Shown: piece after piece, positions 1-21,019 of the stretch
How the letters are laid out: the number at the start of each line of letters is the position of its first letter
How positions within the stretch are numbered: position 1 is the first letter of the stretch
Source: Polytrichum commune
Lineage: Eukaryota > Streptophyta > Polytrichopsida > Polytrichales > Polytrichaceae
DNA: 64,000 nt
Direction of reading: 5' to 3'
NCBI GenBank assembly: GCA_950295325.1
Contig: OX485803.1
Coordinates: forward strand, 4,588,001 to 4,652,000
The notes under the pieces: model-generated
The model's input: only the letters and a program-made list of their open reading frames with translations
What the model was told of the DNA's origin: nothing
The model's database searches: none
Program-made: the position numbers and the translations under genes

Positions 1-2415
1 TACCACTGAAACCCCTCATGTCAACATAATCAACTTGACAAACGCCTTATTGCTACTATCCTATTTCACATCACACAATCCACCCACCTCATCACTATCC
101 AAAAATCAGAGCTCACACTCAAATCAAAGGCAATGTTGAAGCTAATAAACTTACCAAACATGATGCTCCAAAGCCCATTATCCAACACATCCTTCCATCT
201 CATAGGACATCCACACCATGTTGGCTAGCAAGCCATCATACCTCTACACAACATGACGGGTCCATTAGAACCTTAAGCTAAAATTTGAATTTAAACACCA
301 AGACCTCCATAAATACATAGCAATTAATAAATTCCAATGTGTTCACAAGCAACTCACTAACAACGACCTACATCACCCAAGGTCAAATGATCTTTGGTCC
401 TCCTCACACTCACCAACGCTCAAATCTCTTAATTGCTAAAATTTTGATACATACAATATATGGGAAACTACATAAAACACATCATTCTATAGCATAACAT
501 AACTCCACAATGCCTACTATGTCCAATATCACAAAACAATACTTTTTACATCTACTCGCAATGTGTTCCAACCTCCACCTTAATAATCTTCATACTAATT
601 GACACAATAAAGCAACCCATGCCATTGTGTCCACATTCAAAAGCCACCCACATACTCATTGCTACACCCTTTATCATGCTATCCCAAGCACCCATACAAC
701 ATAATGGCTCCTCCCATGCTCATGCTACGCACGCAAATGCACTTGCTTAGCCCACCTCCGTCCTAACAATCTTTGTATGCTTGGCTTCTCCCTTGAGGAC
801 ACTCCCCCTTTCTCCCCATCAGCTCATCTCTGAATCCTGTTTTTTGAATTTACACATTCGAATGATTGTTTTCTTTTGAAGCCATCTAAACTAACCAAGC
901 CAAATATGTCCCTTTATTAACCGCAATTCAACAACAAAGTTGGACTGCCCTTACCTTTATACCCATCACTGCGGATATCCACGGGACCAACCACAAATCA
1001 ACCATCGATCAACCCAAAGACCTTCATATTCCGATGCCCCATACACAAAGCTCATGCAAACAATTCAAAATGATGCCATTAAATACCTTGCCTATCTCAT
1101 TCTTAATAAATGAAAACTTGAAAAAAATCAATCCCACATTCTCCACACTTAAAACCATTTAACCCCAAAAATACCTCATTTCACTTTCTATGGCCCACCT
1201 ACTGAAAGGTAGGCATTAAGCCCTCTATCACCCATTAAGACTTATGTCTTAATTGGTCAATGGGCTCTATTGAGATTGGAATTAACCTCTCCAACGTTAT
1301 ACTCTCACTCTCTTTGTAGATGAAGATAGTGTCAAAGTGGCTAATTCCCAAGTAATGGAGTGCAATAGCCTCAATAAGGTGGAGGTTATTATCAATTTGA
1401 TGGTTAGGTGGAAGAAAGATTGGGTATTGAAGAAAGATTTGAGATTACCCAATATTACATTCTAAAATAGGGTTGGAAGCCTATCTCCAATGGAATTGTA
1501 GAGGGGACACTCCAACACAAAGTGTGCTTTAATTCAAACTACACCATCATCATCATGGTAGAAGTGGTATAATCTTTTATCTATAGAGATTGGAATAGTT
1601 GACTATCAACCAATGTCAATGATGAGATTATTACTTGAGTACCGGTAAGCCCGATGAAGGAAGGACCAGTGGTGTGCTTGTATTATAAAAACTTGGGTTG
1701 TGGATTCTGACATACCCATAGCTTTCAAAACTTTGTAAAAACAAAGTAATCTTATGCAGTAGGACACTCCCATCCATCATTTGATGTGTTCAAATTCACA
1801 TGGTGTTATATTTCTATTTATATAACTTGGAAACCGCTTTCTTTTTGCAGAGTTTCACATCAAGATCTAAGGTTATATTGACACAGGAAAATATAAGACT
1901 TCAGGTCACAAACAAGGTGCAGGCACTGGAAATTGAGTGGTCTATAGTTGTTTCCCAATTAGGGACAAAAGTGCATAACATTCAGAAAAGGGCAACTGGT
2001 ACACTAAGAAACGCTTGTCCTATGATGAGTTAACTATGTACTATACAGTTCAAGTTGGTTAAAAGCTTTTCCTTGCACAATCAATTGTAGCCATCTCATA
2101 ACATAATAATAACAGTAGCTGTCTGCAAAATTAGAGGATGAGTACATGGGAAGGCACGGTTGCATAGCAGGTCTGTGGTCATGAAAATGTGTTGCACCAG
2201 TCAATCACCTTGCCAAATTAGTTGAGTCTATCCTCTGTTAAATGCAATTGCTATCCTCAAATCACTTACGGTTTAGTCTCATGGAAGTAAGTCACTTGCT
2301 TTGATTGATGGTATCCTACTGTTACGAACTAATGTAGTGTAAGAATTTAGTCTGATGCACCACCCCCCTGCTGTTGAAATTAATGAATTTTCTTTGATAC
2401 AATTTCGTTGTTTAA
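1..2415. other. spacer without a recognised gene
   Basis: AT-rich sequence in which I recognise no gene. The only coding-like piece is 1848-2033 on the plus strand, an open stretch preceded by a pyrimidine run and CAG, as a 3' splice acceptor would be. I do not recognise its product and see no partner exon. The stretch could be decayed repeat DNA. Confidence 0.4.
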
Positions 2416-5400
2416 TCACATATTCACAATCTGATCAACCTCGTCGTAGTTCATGTCCAACCCAATCTCTTGGTCATCCATGCTCAATGCATCCTCATTG
2501 AACTCGATTTGGTGGTACTCCACAACCTCATGCAAAAACTGATTTTCCCGTGCATAATTTGCATTCTCCTGTTGCAAGCGTTGTTTCTCTGCAAGCAGCG
2601 TTTCAAGCTGAATCCTCACCTGCAGAAATGAATACAGCTCAATAAATTAAACATCATGTTTATATTATATACCAACCTTCAAGACTTCAGTAGAGATAAC
2701 TCAGTGCAACACTCTCTACATAACTTAATATAGTTTTTTAAACTTCTCCATTAAGAGATTTGAATTACATCTGCACATGGGCAGTCCATGAACATTGGGT
2801 AGACCAGTTTTAGTCGGAAACTTTTCTTCCTGCACCCACTTCTCGTAGTGCATGAAATAGACAATCAAAATCCAAGTCAAGCCCATTGCCGATTTTCTCA
2901 TAATTTTTGAGGCTCATATGAATATCTCATTCAATATCAATGTGAAAATTCTCATGTTCGTTAAATGTTTATTTAGGTACCCAATTTCTGTTGACTACTG
3001 AATGTAGAATCTTTTGACATGTTTTGAGCACGTAGTCCAGTCTCTTTAAAGCACATGTCTTTTTAGTGTCCATTCTTAGACCCACACCTGACTACATACA
3101 CATTCACATATAGGTGTCCAGATTATTGCTATGTCCAATTAACAGTGGTTATTAACGCATCTTGTGCAAGCATATGTCACTACTGACAGAACTGAAGGTC
3201 TAAAATTGGTGGTTTAAATTATCTTACAAGATCATCTTCATCTGGCCTTGTGCCTTTGACAACACTGTCCCGAAGCCTCCGGTTCTCTTCTTCAAGTTGT
3301 GCACATCGATCTCTTAAAAAGGTTAAGTCACCTCTTACAGTTTTCAGCTCCCGTAGAAGCATCTTCGCCTTCGATGCCATGGCCATGGCCACCTGTACAT
3401 ACCCCACCCGTAGAGGTATGTGAGAAACCATCCTTTTCCAAGCCACCCTCCATAAGTTACGTGTGAGTCACTTTAGTTCAGTTGTATATGGAAAGCTAAA
3501 TGCCAGTAACTAGCAATTATTGGACCCTATATCCTAAATTCAAATTCTCTGATGTTTCCTGTCACTAGACAGTGCACACAATATCAACTACAAATGTTTC
3601 CGTGGGTATTTTGATTAGGAGATGGTTGTTTTGCATGCAACACCTCTGTAACCTTTTGGTGCATGCTCAGAGGTAGTGTGGAAGTTTAAATGTACAGCAT
3701 TTTATTTCAATTTCATTGAGGGTCAAACTCATTTTGGCAAGCCAAGAGGTGCTAAAATGAGTTTGGCCCTCAATGAAACCAAAATAGGTTGCTCTTCATT
3801 CAAATTCAAACATTACCTCCAAGAATGCACCACAAGTGGAAGGAAATTATTGCCTTTGCATGCAAAACCACCAATGGGAAATCATAGGGGACCAAGTCTC
3901 AATGAAAAGTTTTATTGAGTTTAAGGATAATTGTAATGCCTTGTCATCTTCTACTCAGGAAAACATCAAGGTTGCAAGTTTTAAACAAAGGCCTCGTAAA
4001 GCTTTCACATTTTTATTATAGACTTTGAAGTGAGGAACATAATCGAAAATTAAAAGCTGCAGAACTGTATAAGAAAGAGTTTAAGAAAAGAAAAGGTTGA
4101 TGTCATTACATCACGAGAAGCCTTCAGTTGCATATCTCCAGGGAGGCCTGTTGGGCCTGTCCCTTCGGGTTTGGGAGGAGGTCCACCTGGCTTCTCCACG
4201 GACTTCCGCATGGAAACGCGTGGACTCACTGAGGGAGATTTCTTCCAAAGGGGTACACTTTTCCGTAGAGCCGAAGATCGTAGTTCTGGAGTAGAAACCT
4301 CGGTTGATTTACCTTCCACCATATTTAATCCTTCCTGCACGCTCTTAATTATTAGTCTAACAAATTTTGTCAATGATAACAGGAGAACTTGAGGGCCCGT
4401 AACCGTTAATATATTAAATCTTTCATCGGTAGAAAATGTTGAGTTCATCCCACTTCACATTACACTAGAGCCCAAGGGACCAAGGAAGTTTGAAATGCAT
4501 AGAAGACCCACATGTAATGGAGAATGTTTCATGGTCTACCTGATTTTGCATCAAGCCCACCTCAAGGAGTTGGGTTGAACACAAAACCAGGAGACCACGA
4601 CATTATAAAACCTCAGAACCCTTGTTTTTTAAATAATTTATTGTGTAGAAGGGTCCACACCAATAGGATGGTAATGAAACAGCATTCAGTTGAAAGCCCG
4701 GTTGCATGTATCCTTACACTACACTTGAAGGCCTGTGACTACAGAAAGTCAATTTCAATTTCCATGATATGGCCTATGGATGAGTTTCAAGAACCCTTAC
4801 AGTTTGATAGTCACAGCCCTTGGCTATGGTGTAAAGTGCCCTAATTGTGAATATTGAGGATTAGAAATTCAACACATACCTCGATGGCAGTTCCAAGAGT
4901 ATCACCTAGAAGAGACAAAGATGAAGCAATGGCGTCTAATCCCTTTTGCAATGTGGGTGTCTCTCCTCCTTTTCCACCACCAATTCCTTCAGCTGCTTGG
5001 TTACCATCAGAGCCCTGTACCAATTAAACCATCCATTCAAGTCATCAGGCTAAAGTTAGCACTCTTGGCACTTAATTTTCTCATGAAGATTTGTTTCCGG
5101 CTACAGACCCTGACCTAATGAGAAATAGATTCCTTGGAAACATTGTATTTTACAGAACGGTCTACAAGAACCATGACAGCACTTACACATTTGAGACTCA
5201 TACATGACAAGTTGATTGATTCACCATGTCTCACTATGGCTCATGCCACCGAAGAAGGTGACAGATGTAGTACAGATGCATTTCTAACCTCGCAGACCAA
5301 TGTTTGATACAGAATACCTAAAAAAAACAAGACAAATCTCTTCATTTACTAAAAATCTTCAAATTGTGTTGGCTCCAAAATCAAGAACTAGGCCATAGAG

Positions 5401-7733
5401 ACTGCCTCTATACATTGTACTAATTGGTTAATTTTGGCATAGATACTCATCTTTAATCAGTTGACATATACTAAGTGAGTAAGCAGATAATGTTAGAGGG
5501 AGAAGATGATAGTGTGAGGGTAGAGGTTTGTGAAAGATGGCGAAGCCATAAAAGCACTTGGCTTCAGGGTTTAGTGAAAAGAGTGGAGATGGTGGCCCAC
5601 CCAAAGTGTCCAATGTGTGAAATGTTCATTCTATTTGGAGTTTAGTACCCCCTTACTCATCCTGCAGTCCTTAAAACCTGAACACAGATGCCCTGTTCCA
5701 AATAGGAAAGACATGCGTGTGGGTGGGGAGGTTTTAGCAAGGGCACTAAGTGCATGGTGGTCAAATCTCCCTCTTTCACAAGTAGTGGTTCTCGTTTAAA
5801 ATAACTCATTCTCAAGTAGTTTGAGAGCTCATGAGAGGATGCCTAAAACACTCATGTGAAAGCAACATGATGCAGGTTGTTGTACAATGTCTCTGTTCTC
5901 GGTCTGTTAGAGGGTGGGCTTTTAGGTGGGACATGCGTTACAAGGTTCACATTTTCCAAAAATGACAAGCCACCCAACAACAGATCAAGTTCAAGGTCCA
6001 ATGCCATTCCCACAACATTTGAAAAGCCTGCCCAACACATCCCCTGCTATAGGAACCGCCGCCAAGAGCTTGTTCTGGAGGGAATTACTTGCTTATATAG
6101 GCCATCACCTGGAGTTCTTTGGTGTCTGTTCCAAATAGGAAAGTCATGGGCATGGGGGGGAGAGCAAGAAATGCTATTCAATTCTCTCTCTCTCTCTCTC
6201 ATATTGCAAAGTATTTACTATGTAAGTGGTACTAACCTAAAATATCTCAAGTAGGTTGAGAGCTCATAAGAGGATGCCTACACCACTCATGTAAAAGCTT
6301 GTTACCCTGATCTTTCCTTATGCTTCGTCGAAAATGATGCAGGTTGGGGCATGCGTTACCAGGGTTACATTTTTTCCAAAGTGATAACCCACCTAGTGAC
6401 AGGTCAAGTATCATAAGAAAATTGTCCTGCCCACCAAAGTGCCCAATGTGCGAAACGATTTCTCTATTTGGCGTCTGCTAACCAATTCCTCATCCTGCAG
6501 CCCAATAGCCCTTAGAACGTGGGTGGGGAGAAAAGTAGCAGGGGTTAAATTGCAATGTTGCAGGTTTCACAAGCGTTGAAGGGAAGAAGGGAGGGACAAG
6601 CTTTACAAAGGTTATATTTTTCAAAAATGGTAACCCACCCAACCACAGACCAAGTTTAAGGTCAAATGCCATTCCCACAACACTTAAAAACTCTGCTGTC
6701 CCGAGGAGCCCAACAGTGTTGCTGCTCACACATATTGCAAAGTGTTTTCTCTGTAGTGGTTCTAATTTTAAATAGCTCACTGTCAAATAGGTTGAGGGCT
6801 CATAAGAGGATGCCTACTATAACACTCATGTGAAAGCAACACGATGCAGATTGTTGTGCCTGTATACAATATCCCTGTTCTTAGTCCATTAGAGGGTGGG
6901 CTTTTAGGAGGGGTGGACATGCGTTACCAGGTTTACATTTTCCAAAAATAACAACCCAGCCAACCACAGATTAAGTTCGAGGTCCAATGCCATTCCCACA
7001 ACATTTGAAAATTCTGCTGTACCAAGGAGCCCCACGGCGTAAAGTGTTTACTCTGTAGTGGTTCTAATTTAAGAAGCTCACTGTGAAAGCAACACGATGC
7101 AGGTTGTTGTGCCTGTGTACAGTGTTGCATGTTCGACAAACAATATCTCACAAGCGTTGAAGAAGGAAAGGAGGGAGGGAGAAGTCTTACCAAGGCTACA
7201 TTTTTCAAAAATGATAACCCACCCAACCACAGATAAGTTCAAGGTCAAATACCATTCTCACAACATTTGAAAACCTTGCTGTCCCAAGGAGCCCAAAACT
7301 TTTGCTGCTCTCACATATTGCAAAGTGAGTGCTCTGTAATGGTTCTAGTTCAGAATAGCTCACTGTCGTAGGTTGAGAGCTCATAAGAGGATGCGTACTA
7401 AAATACAATCTGGAAACAATGTTGCAGATTTCACAAGCGTTGAAGGACGGATGGAAGGAGATCAAGCTCTACCAGGGATTTTTTTTGTAATAAATAAATA
7501 AAATGATACCTCACTCAACCTCAGATCAAGTTCCAAGGTCCAATGCCATTCCCACAACATTTGTAAAATCCTGCAGATCCTTTGATAGCAAATCACAAAC
7601 ATAAATAGACCCCACTTCCATACTTTCCTGGATACCTACATTTTCCCCACACAATTCTACTTACACTGAGGGAGGGTTGGGTGGTCACCTCTCGTGGCAT
7701 AGGCCGTGGCAAAGGTGAGGTCTCCGTTTCCAT
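2416..7733 (-). CDS. plant coiled-coil protein, At1g30050-like (five exons)
   Basis: Exons on the minus strand are 7733-7665, 5014-4880, 4334-4110, 3392-3228 and 2619-2416. All junctions are phase 0 with GT-AG borders, giving a 265-residue protein. ATG 7733 was chosen because a stop lies in frame upstream, beyond a GGA repeat. Residues 24-75 hold a small-residue helix with the motif [15 protein letters not shown]; 76-143 are rich in Pro, Ser and Lys. Residues 144-240 form a long heptad-like helix with the blocks [29 protein letters not shown] and QLETLLAEK; the tail is acidic. This order matches a plant-specific family that includes Arabidopsis At1g30050, annotated loosely as tropomyosin-like. 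No catalytic residues are seen and the function is unknown; a scaffold role is inference. All four introns carry repeats. Exon structure is strongly supported, the family name by memory only. Confidence 0.82.
2818..3135 (+). repeat. R1 dispersed repeat, copy in intron 4
   Basis: A member of a repeat family seen many times here. Landmarks in order are CACCCACTTC, CTCATATGAATATCT, GTTGACTA, TTTTGAGCACGTAGTCCA, TGTCCATTCTTAG and ATAGGTGTCC. It lies in intron 4 (2620-3227) of the coiled-coil gene. Copies are 150 to 450 bp, occur in both orientations and have no coding capacity, which suggests a non-autonomous DNA element. Confidence 0.7.
3588..3933. repeat. fold-back MITE F1, copy in intron 3
   Basis: Two imperfect inverted arms meet near 3745 around CATTTTGGCAAGCCAAGAGG. 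The right end GAGTTTAAGGATAATTG is followed by TA (3934-3935). The left end is degraded. It matches the perfect copy at 9587-9922 and lies in intron 3 (3393-4109) of the coiled-coil gene. Confidence 0.7.
4447..4841. mobile_element. Tourist-like MITE family M3, copy in intron 2
   Basis: Ends CCCACTTCACATTACACTAG and GGTGTAAAGTGCCC form an imperfect terminal inverted repeat. The interior matches the copy at 25993-26467, including the shared word AACACAAAACCAGGAGACCA. It lies in intron 2 (4335-4879) of the coiled-coil gene. The terminal sequence and the TTA duplication of the third copy (47062-47342) point to PIF/Harbinger. Confidence 0.7.
5880..7565. repeat. degenerate tandem repeat filling intron 1
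   Basis: At least five units carry the landmark AATGCCATTCCCACAACA (near 6000, 6666, 6986, 7248 and 7544), each preceded by AACCACAGAT-like words and followed by CTGCTGTCCCRAGGAGCCC. Spacing is about 260 to 665 bp, so units are unequal. Other words recur in order: GTTGAGAGCTCATAAGAGGATGC and AAGCAACACGATGCAG. The array lies in intron 1 (5015-7664) of the coiled-coil gene. A CT run lies at about 6184-6201. Confidence 0.75.
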
Positions 7734-7735
7734 GG

Positions 7736-7764
7736 CTCCTCCTCCTCCTCCTCCTCCTCCTCCT
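7736..7764 (-). repeat. GGA microsatellite just upstream of the coiled-coil start codon
   Basis: On the coding strand this is about nine GGA/GAG triplets directly 5' of ATG 7733. It probably lies in the 5' leader. Purine-rich leaders of this kind often vary in length. Confidence 0.7.
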
Positions 7765-8213
7765 AACTTAATCTCAACTGCACTAACTAAACTAGTCTCC
7801 ACCTCACCTGCTCACGGCCAAATGCTTAAGCTTACCCGAGCTAACGGATCGAAGAACAACACATTCGAAGCTTTCGATCCATAACAATGCTAACTTCACT
7901 TCACTTAGAGCGCGCGAAGGAAAGCGAGGACGATCTGGCTACTCTCGGAGACTGGGACAGTAGTTTAGTACGAGTACCATCACCGGAATGGAAGATCTCC
8001 CGGACAGTGCGTACCACAACTAGGTTTGACCCGGGACTCAGAAGAAGAGTGCCCGAAATGGAATAGAATGGGCAATGGCGATGGCGAGGAGCCGGTTGAG
8101 AAGTTGAAGTTGAAGCTGAAGTTCGTGATTTGAAAGGAGCGAGGGAAGTGCGGGAGCGGAAGTGGCGCAGCAGGAGCAGGAGCACACTCCATAAGTTAAG
8201 GTGACATAACTTA

Positions 8214-8295
8214 GATGGGTCTTAAATGGTTACCTTTTCCGACTAGCCCACTTCTCCTTGGATACAAACACACACAATTAGTACGAGATGATTGA
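8214..8295 (+). repeat. R1 fragment (5' end only)
   Basis: Matches the start of the R1 copy at 10088 (GATGGGTCYTAAATGG, CCCACTTCT, AATTAGTACRAGATG). It is cut short by the M1 MITE that starts at 8296. Confidence 0.55.
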
Positions 8296-8696
8296 GGGCC
8301 GGTTCACATGGGGTCCCGAGTGCCACTCACGTTAGCAAGTCCCAACATGGAGGCAAAGTCCCAACTTTTGAGCATTAAGAAACCATTAACATGTGGTTAA
8401 TTATCATTAAAGTTGAAAGTTTTGCTCTTGTAAAAACTTGATTATTTTCTGTAAAAATATTTGCGGGACTTGGGTTGAGAGTTGGGTCTTGTTGTTTGCT
8501 CGACCCAATCCTCAACACAAGTCCCAGGTCTCACCTCCAAAAAGTGTTGCCATATAAGTATCCATGTCATACTTGGGACTTAGGACTTGGGACTTGGGAC
8601 CCCATGTGAAGTGGTAAGTCCCAACTTCCATGCTCTCAACGGTTGAGATTGCATGGATTGACCTCAAGTGACTTGGGACCCCGCATGAACTGTCCA
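8296..8696. mobile_element. Harbinger-type MITE family M1, copy 1
   Basis: The left end GGGCCGGTTCACATGGGGTC and right end GGGACCCCGCATGAACTGTC form a terminal inverted repeat. TGA flanks both sides (8293-8295 and 8697-8699), the 3-bp TNA target duplication of PIF/Harbinger. The interior holds several short AAGTCCCAAC words in both orientations. A second copy is at 46697-47058. No transposase is present. Confidence 0.78.
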
Positions 8697-8734
8697 TGAT
8701 GTAGTGGCACCTTAAATAAGAAGTTAAGGTATTT

Positions 8735-9163
8735 GGCATACATGCACGGGGAGGTCACTTCATTGTCAAGTTGACACCACGTGCGGACAAAGTTTGCTAC
8801 CCCTATATTACATGCCATATATAATTTTAAAATTTATGATATTTTTTCTACATATACATAACCATTGATAGTATCTTTTGTATACTTTTTTGAAATTTTT
8901 AGTCATCTTTATTATTTTTAGTAAATTTTTTAGTTCAGTTCTGTGTCATTCTAGTTAGAAATGGTATGTTTTATGAAAAAAAAAATCTTCAAATTTACTT
9001 ATCACTTTTGACTATGTCATAGGTACTGTGTATATCTACTCATGAAAAAAAATTGATAAAATTTTGACCCATTTTGGTGGTGCAACTTACCAAAAGAAGA
9101 TTTTTTTTGGTCGCACGTGGTGTTCAACTTGACAATGGAGTGATCTACCCGTGCATACATGTG
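8735..9163. repeat. inverted-repeat element with about 65-bp arms
   Basis: The left arm (8735-8800; GGCATACATGCACGG, TTGTCAAGTTGA, CACCACGTGCG) is the inverse of the right arm (about 9095-9163). The 300-bp centre is very AT-rich. No coding capacity; probably another MITE family. Target duplications were not resolved. Confidence 0.6.
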
Positions 9164-9404
9164 GTAGCCGTATGAACCGTAAAAATATACTCCCATGTAG
9201 AAAATAAGAGACATGTGTACTACAACTTTTTATTTGTCCCCCAATATTGATATGAATACAAACATTTGAAGTGAAAACTATGTTGGCACCCAAAACCATC
9301 AGGGGGGCCTTGAAGTTCATGTGGTGAACATTCTCATAATCAATATGTACTTATTATGCAAGATTTAAGGGTGTTGATATTTGGGTGGGGTGTTGGTTTT
9401 AGCA

Positions 9405-10040
9405 CCCTCTACCTTAGCAAATCCAAATTGAGGCCCTAGCCACTTTCCTCGTAGTTTTCATAGCTCACACGGATATCTTATTCATTATCAAAGTGAAGAT
9501 TCTTATGCTCGTGAAATGGTCATATAGGTCCCTTCAATTATGTTGACTATTGAGTCTAGAATGGTTATCATATTTCGAGCACATTAGAGTTATCCTTTAA
9601 CTCAACCGGAGTTTTAGTAGGGAGTTGGTTGTTTCGCATGCAAAACTTTCCATGTTCGGTAAGTTGTGGGTGCATGCTTGGAGTCAATGTGGAGGTTTGA
9701 ACGAAGGACCTTCCATATTAGCTCATTGGGTACCAAACTCATTTTGGCATCTCTTGGCATGCCAAAATGAGTTTGGTACCCAATGAGCTAATATGGAAGG
9801 TCCTTCGTTCAAACCTCCACATTGACTCCAAGCATGCACCCACAACTTACCGAACATGGAAAGTTTTGCATGCGAAACAACCAACTCCCTACTAAAACTC
9901 CGGTTGAGTTAAAGGATAACTCTATTGTCCAATCTCTTTTAAACACATCTCTTTTTGGTATACATTCTCGGAGCCACACCCAACCACATACCACTCAAAT
10001 AGAGGTTTTTGATTAAGATAAGTAGCCGAATCAAATGTGT
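9405..10040 (+). repeat. R1 repeat split by a fold-back element
   Basis: R1 landmarks run from 9405 to 9584, stop at TTCGAGCACAT, then resume at 9925 with TGTCCAATCTCTTTTAAACA and continue to the element end. The F1 element at 9587-9922 sits exactly in the gap, so F1 is younger than this R1 copy. Confidence 0.75.
9587..9922. mobile_element. fold-back MITE F1, copy with perfect 165-bp arms
   Basis: Left arm 9587-9750 and right arm 9759-9922 are exact reverse complements by eye, with the 8-nt loop CTCTTGGC between them. Ends are GAGTTATCCTTTAACTCAA and its inverse. TA lies on both sides (9585-9586, 9923-9924), as in the Tc1/mariner superfamily. No coding capacity. Four diverged copies lie at 3588, 32495, 33454 and 33986. 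The perfect arms imply recent insertion or homogenisation. Confidence 0.85.
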
Positions 10041-10074
10041 CTACCTTACATAGCCCCCACTTTGTCAAGCGTTT

Positions 10075-10600
10075 GTATAAGGTAGATGGGTCCTAAATGG
10101 TTGGATTTTTCCTAACATTACTTCTTCTAGGATTTGAAACATGTGATTAGTACAAGATGGAAGGCCGTAACCACTTTCCTCATAATTTTTGGAGCTTGTA
10201 TATGAATATCTTATTCATTGTCAAAGTGAAGATTCTCGTGCTCATTGAATGGTCACGCATGTCTCCCCCAATTATGTTAACTATTGAATGTAAGATGGTT
10301 ATCACGTAGTAGATAATCTCTTTTAGAAACATGTCGTTTTGGTATCCATTCTTGGTTCCACAACTAACCACATACCACTCAAAAACAGGTGTCTTGATAA
10401 GAAACGTAATTGAATAAGGATTGTCTATCTTAAAATCAAGGGGGTCACTTATTCATCATCAAAGTGAAGTCCCTCCCCCCCCCCCCCTTTTGTTGACATT
10501 GAGCCCAGAATGGCTATCATATTTTGAGCATGCAGTTTAATATCTTTTAAACACATGTCTTTTGGGTATCTGTTCTTGGAGCCACACTAAACCCTCGGGG
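10075..10600 (+). repeat. two further R1 copies in tandem
   Basis: A nearly full R1 copy runs from GGTAGATGGGTCCTAAATGG (10079) to about 10440. A partial copy follows to about 10600, starting at TTCATCATCAAAGTGAAG and including ATTTTGAGCATGCAG. The junction with the copy at 9405-10040 carries inverted words TCTACCTTA and TAAGGTAGA, which may be element termini. Confidence 0.65.
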
Positions 10601-10931
10601 GGGGGGGGGCAGTGTGTTAAAAAGTTAAGGATATAGGTGCAAACAACCACTATTTTATAGGGGGGTATTACTTTCAATTTTTTTTTTCACATGCTATCAT
10701 TATGTAAATTTCTACTTTGGGTTAATAGAAAAATGGCTTGCATTACTTATAATTCCAAATTACCTATTATTCCATACCCTATAGTACTTTAAAGATGTCT
10801 AGTGCCATTTTTGATACCCTATATTACTCTTAAGTCCATTTATAATTTTTAGCCCCCATGTTTTTAAAATACCCTATCATTTGTTCGCACGTATATTGCT
10901 ACTCCAACCAATGACTACCCCCCCCCCCCCC
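10475..10931. repeat. three long homopolymer C/G tracts
   Basis: Runs of 13 C (10475-10487), 13 G (10597-10609) and 14 C (10918-10931) lie within 460 bp. Others occur at 51189 (9 G), 59164 (11 C) and 63155 (16 G). Such tracts are prone to length error in reads and could also form quadruplexes. Confidence 0.7.
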
Positions 10932-12207
10932 AGAAAGTTTTTAATGTTGGTTAGGGGAAAAACACTAAAGCTCTATTTTTGAAACTTAAAGACAACTAGG
11001 GGAGGGGCTTCACCAAAATGAAAGATTTGAATCGAATATGTCATGATTTTCATAATTTTTTTTTCTTTGTAACATAAAGACATTCATGAGGAAGTCATGA
11101 GAGAAGTTTTTGAGGATTTTATTGCTAAATTTACTAGAGCTATGAATGCCTCATTCATACATGATATCCCATAACAAGAGCTTTCCGCCGTAGTCACCTC
11201 TATGACAACTTAATTATATCTCCATGTACTGTACAAGTTTATGTTCATAGAAGGGGTTAGATTTGTAAGAGTTTTTTTGTACTGAGGTTTATGGGAATTG
11301 GTCAAGGCAAAAATGAATTCGATGAAGTGAAGTTTGATAAGGGAGGATAGGTGTGTGGGGAGAGGGTTGTGGGTTTGTAAACCCTCGATGAGGAGAATGG
11401 TGGAGTGAAGGCAGGCTTGAACACCTAAAATTCGCATGAGTTCCACTCATCTAAACTTGCAACATGTTCCACTCAAGGTTTGTATGAGTTCAACTCAATG
11501 TTCCACTTGCTGCAAGTTATACTTTGAGTGGAACTTGCAACTTGCAATGAGTTTCGCATTTGGTGTGGTGGTGTTGGAGCTAGACTTTGAATTCCACTCA
11601 CACACTAGAATCCATGGCATAGACAAAAAAATTGGCCAAAGGTTGGGGCCTTGCTCCCTCCAATGCCCCATGGCAACGTCATACACATATATCACTCATA
11701 CCCTCATTATCTTCATGGCAAAATTTTAAGAATTTATAAGAATCATTCATCTGTAACCTTGAAGCATCCCTCCTTTTATTACAAACAATGTGTCAAAAAA
11801 ATGTCATCCCGTAACATAAAGGTGTACAAAAATTATGCAACACCACCACGACATACATGAAACTAGCTAACACCTACCTAGGTCACCCACAAATCACCAC
11901 CTTCCACCTTGCATATTTCATGATGATAAATTTCAATTCTTGCTTTCACGTTTTTAGATATTGATGTTAATAACTTGGATTGGATACCCAACACTCAATT
12001 GTAGCATGTAGAGTAAGTGGATCAAAATCTTGATGGATAGAGGGCTCACATACTTGAAAATAAACATTCTTTTTTCCTCTAAAAGCATGGTGTAAGAAAA
12101 TGGACCTTGAAGCATGACAAAGTTGGTCAAGAGGTGATTTCCAAGGATATCTTGTGCTAAAAATGACTTCTGATTTTTTTGGACACAAAAGTAATACCCA
12201 ATGACCT
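10932..12207. other. spacer 3' of the ABC transporter gene
   Basis: No gene recognised. Near 11430-11560 short words such as GTTCCACTCA and GAGTGGAACTTGCAAC recur in direct and inverted order, a small local repeat. The remainder is AT-rich and probably holds the 3' untranslated region of the transporter. Confidence 0.4.

Positions 12208-21019
<8,812 letters not shown>

Noticed and set aside
9809-10016. Overlapping open frames on both strands of the fold-back element
   Set aside because: They are mirror products of the palindrome and have no protein character.
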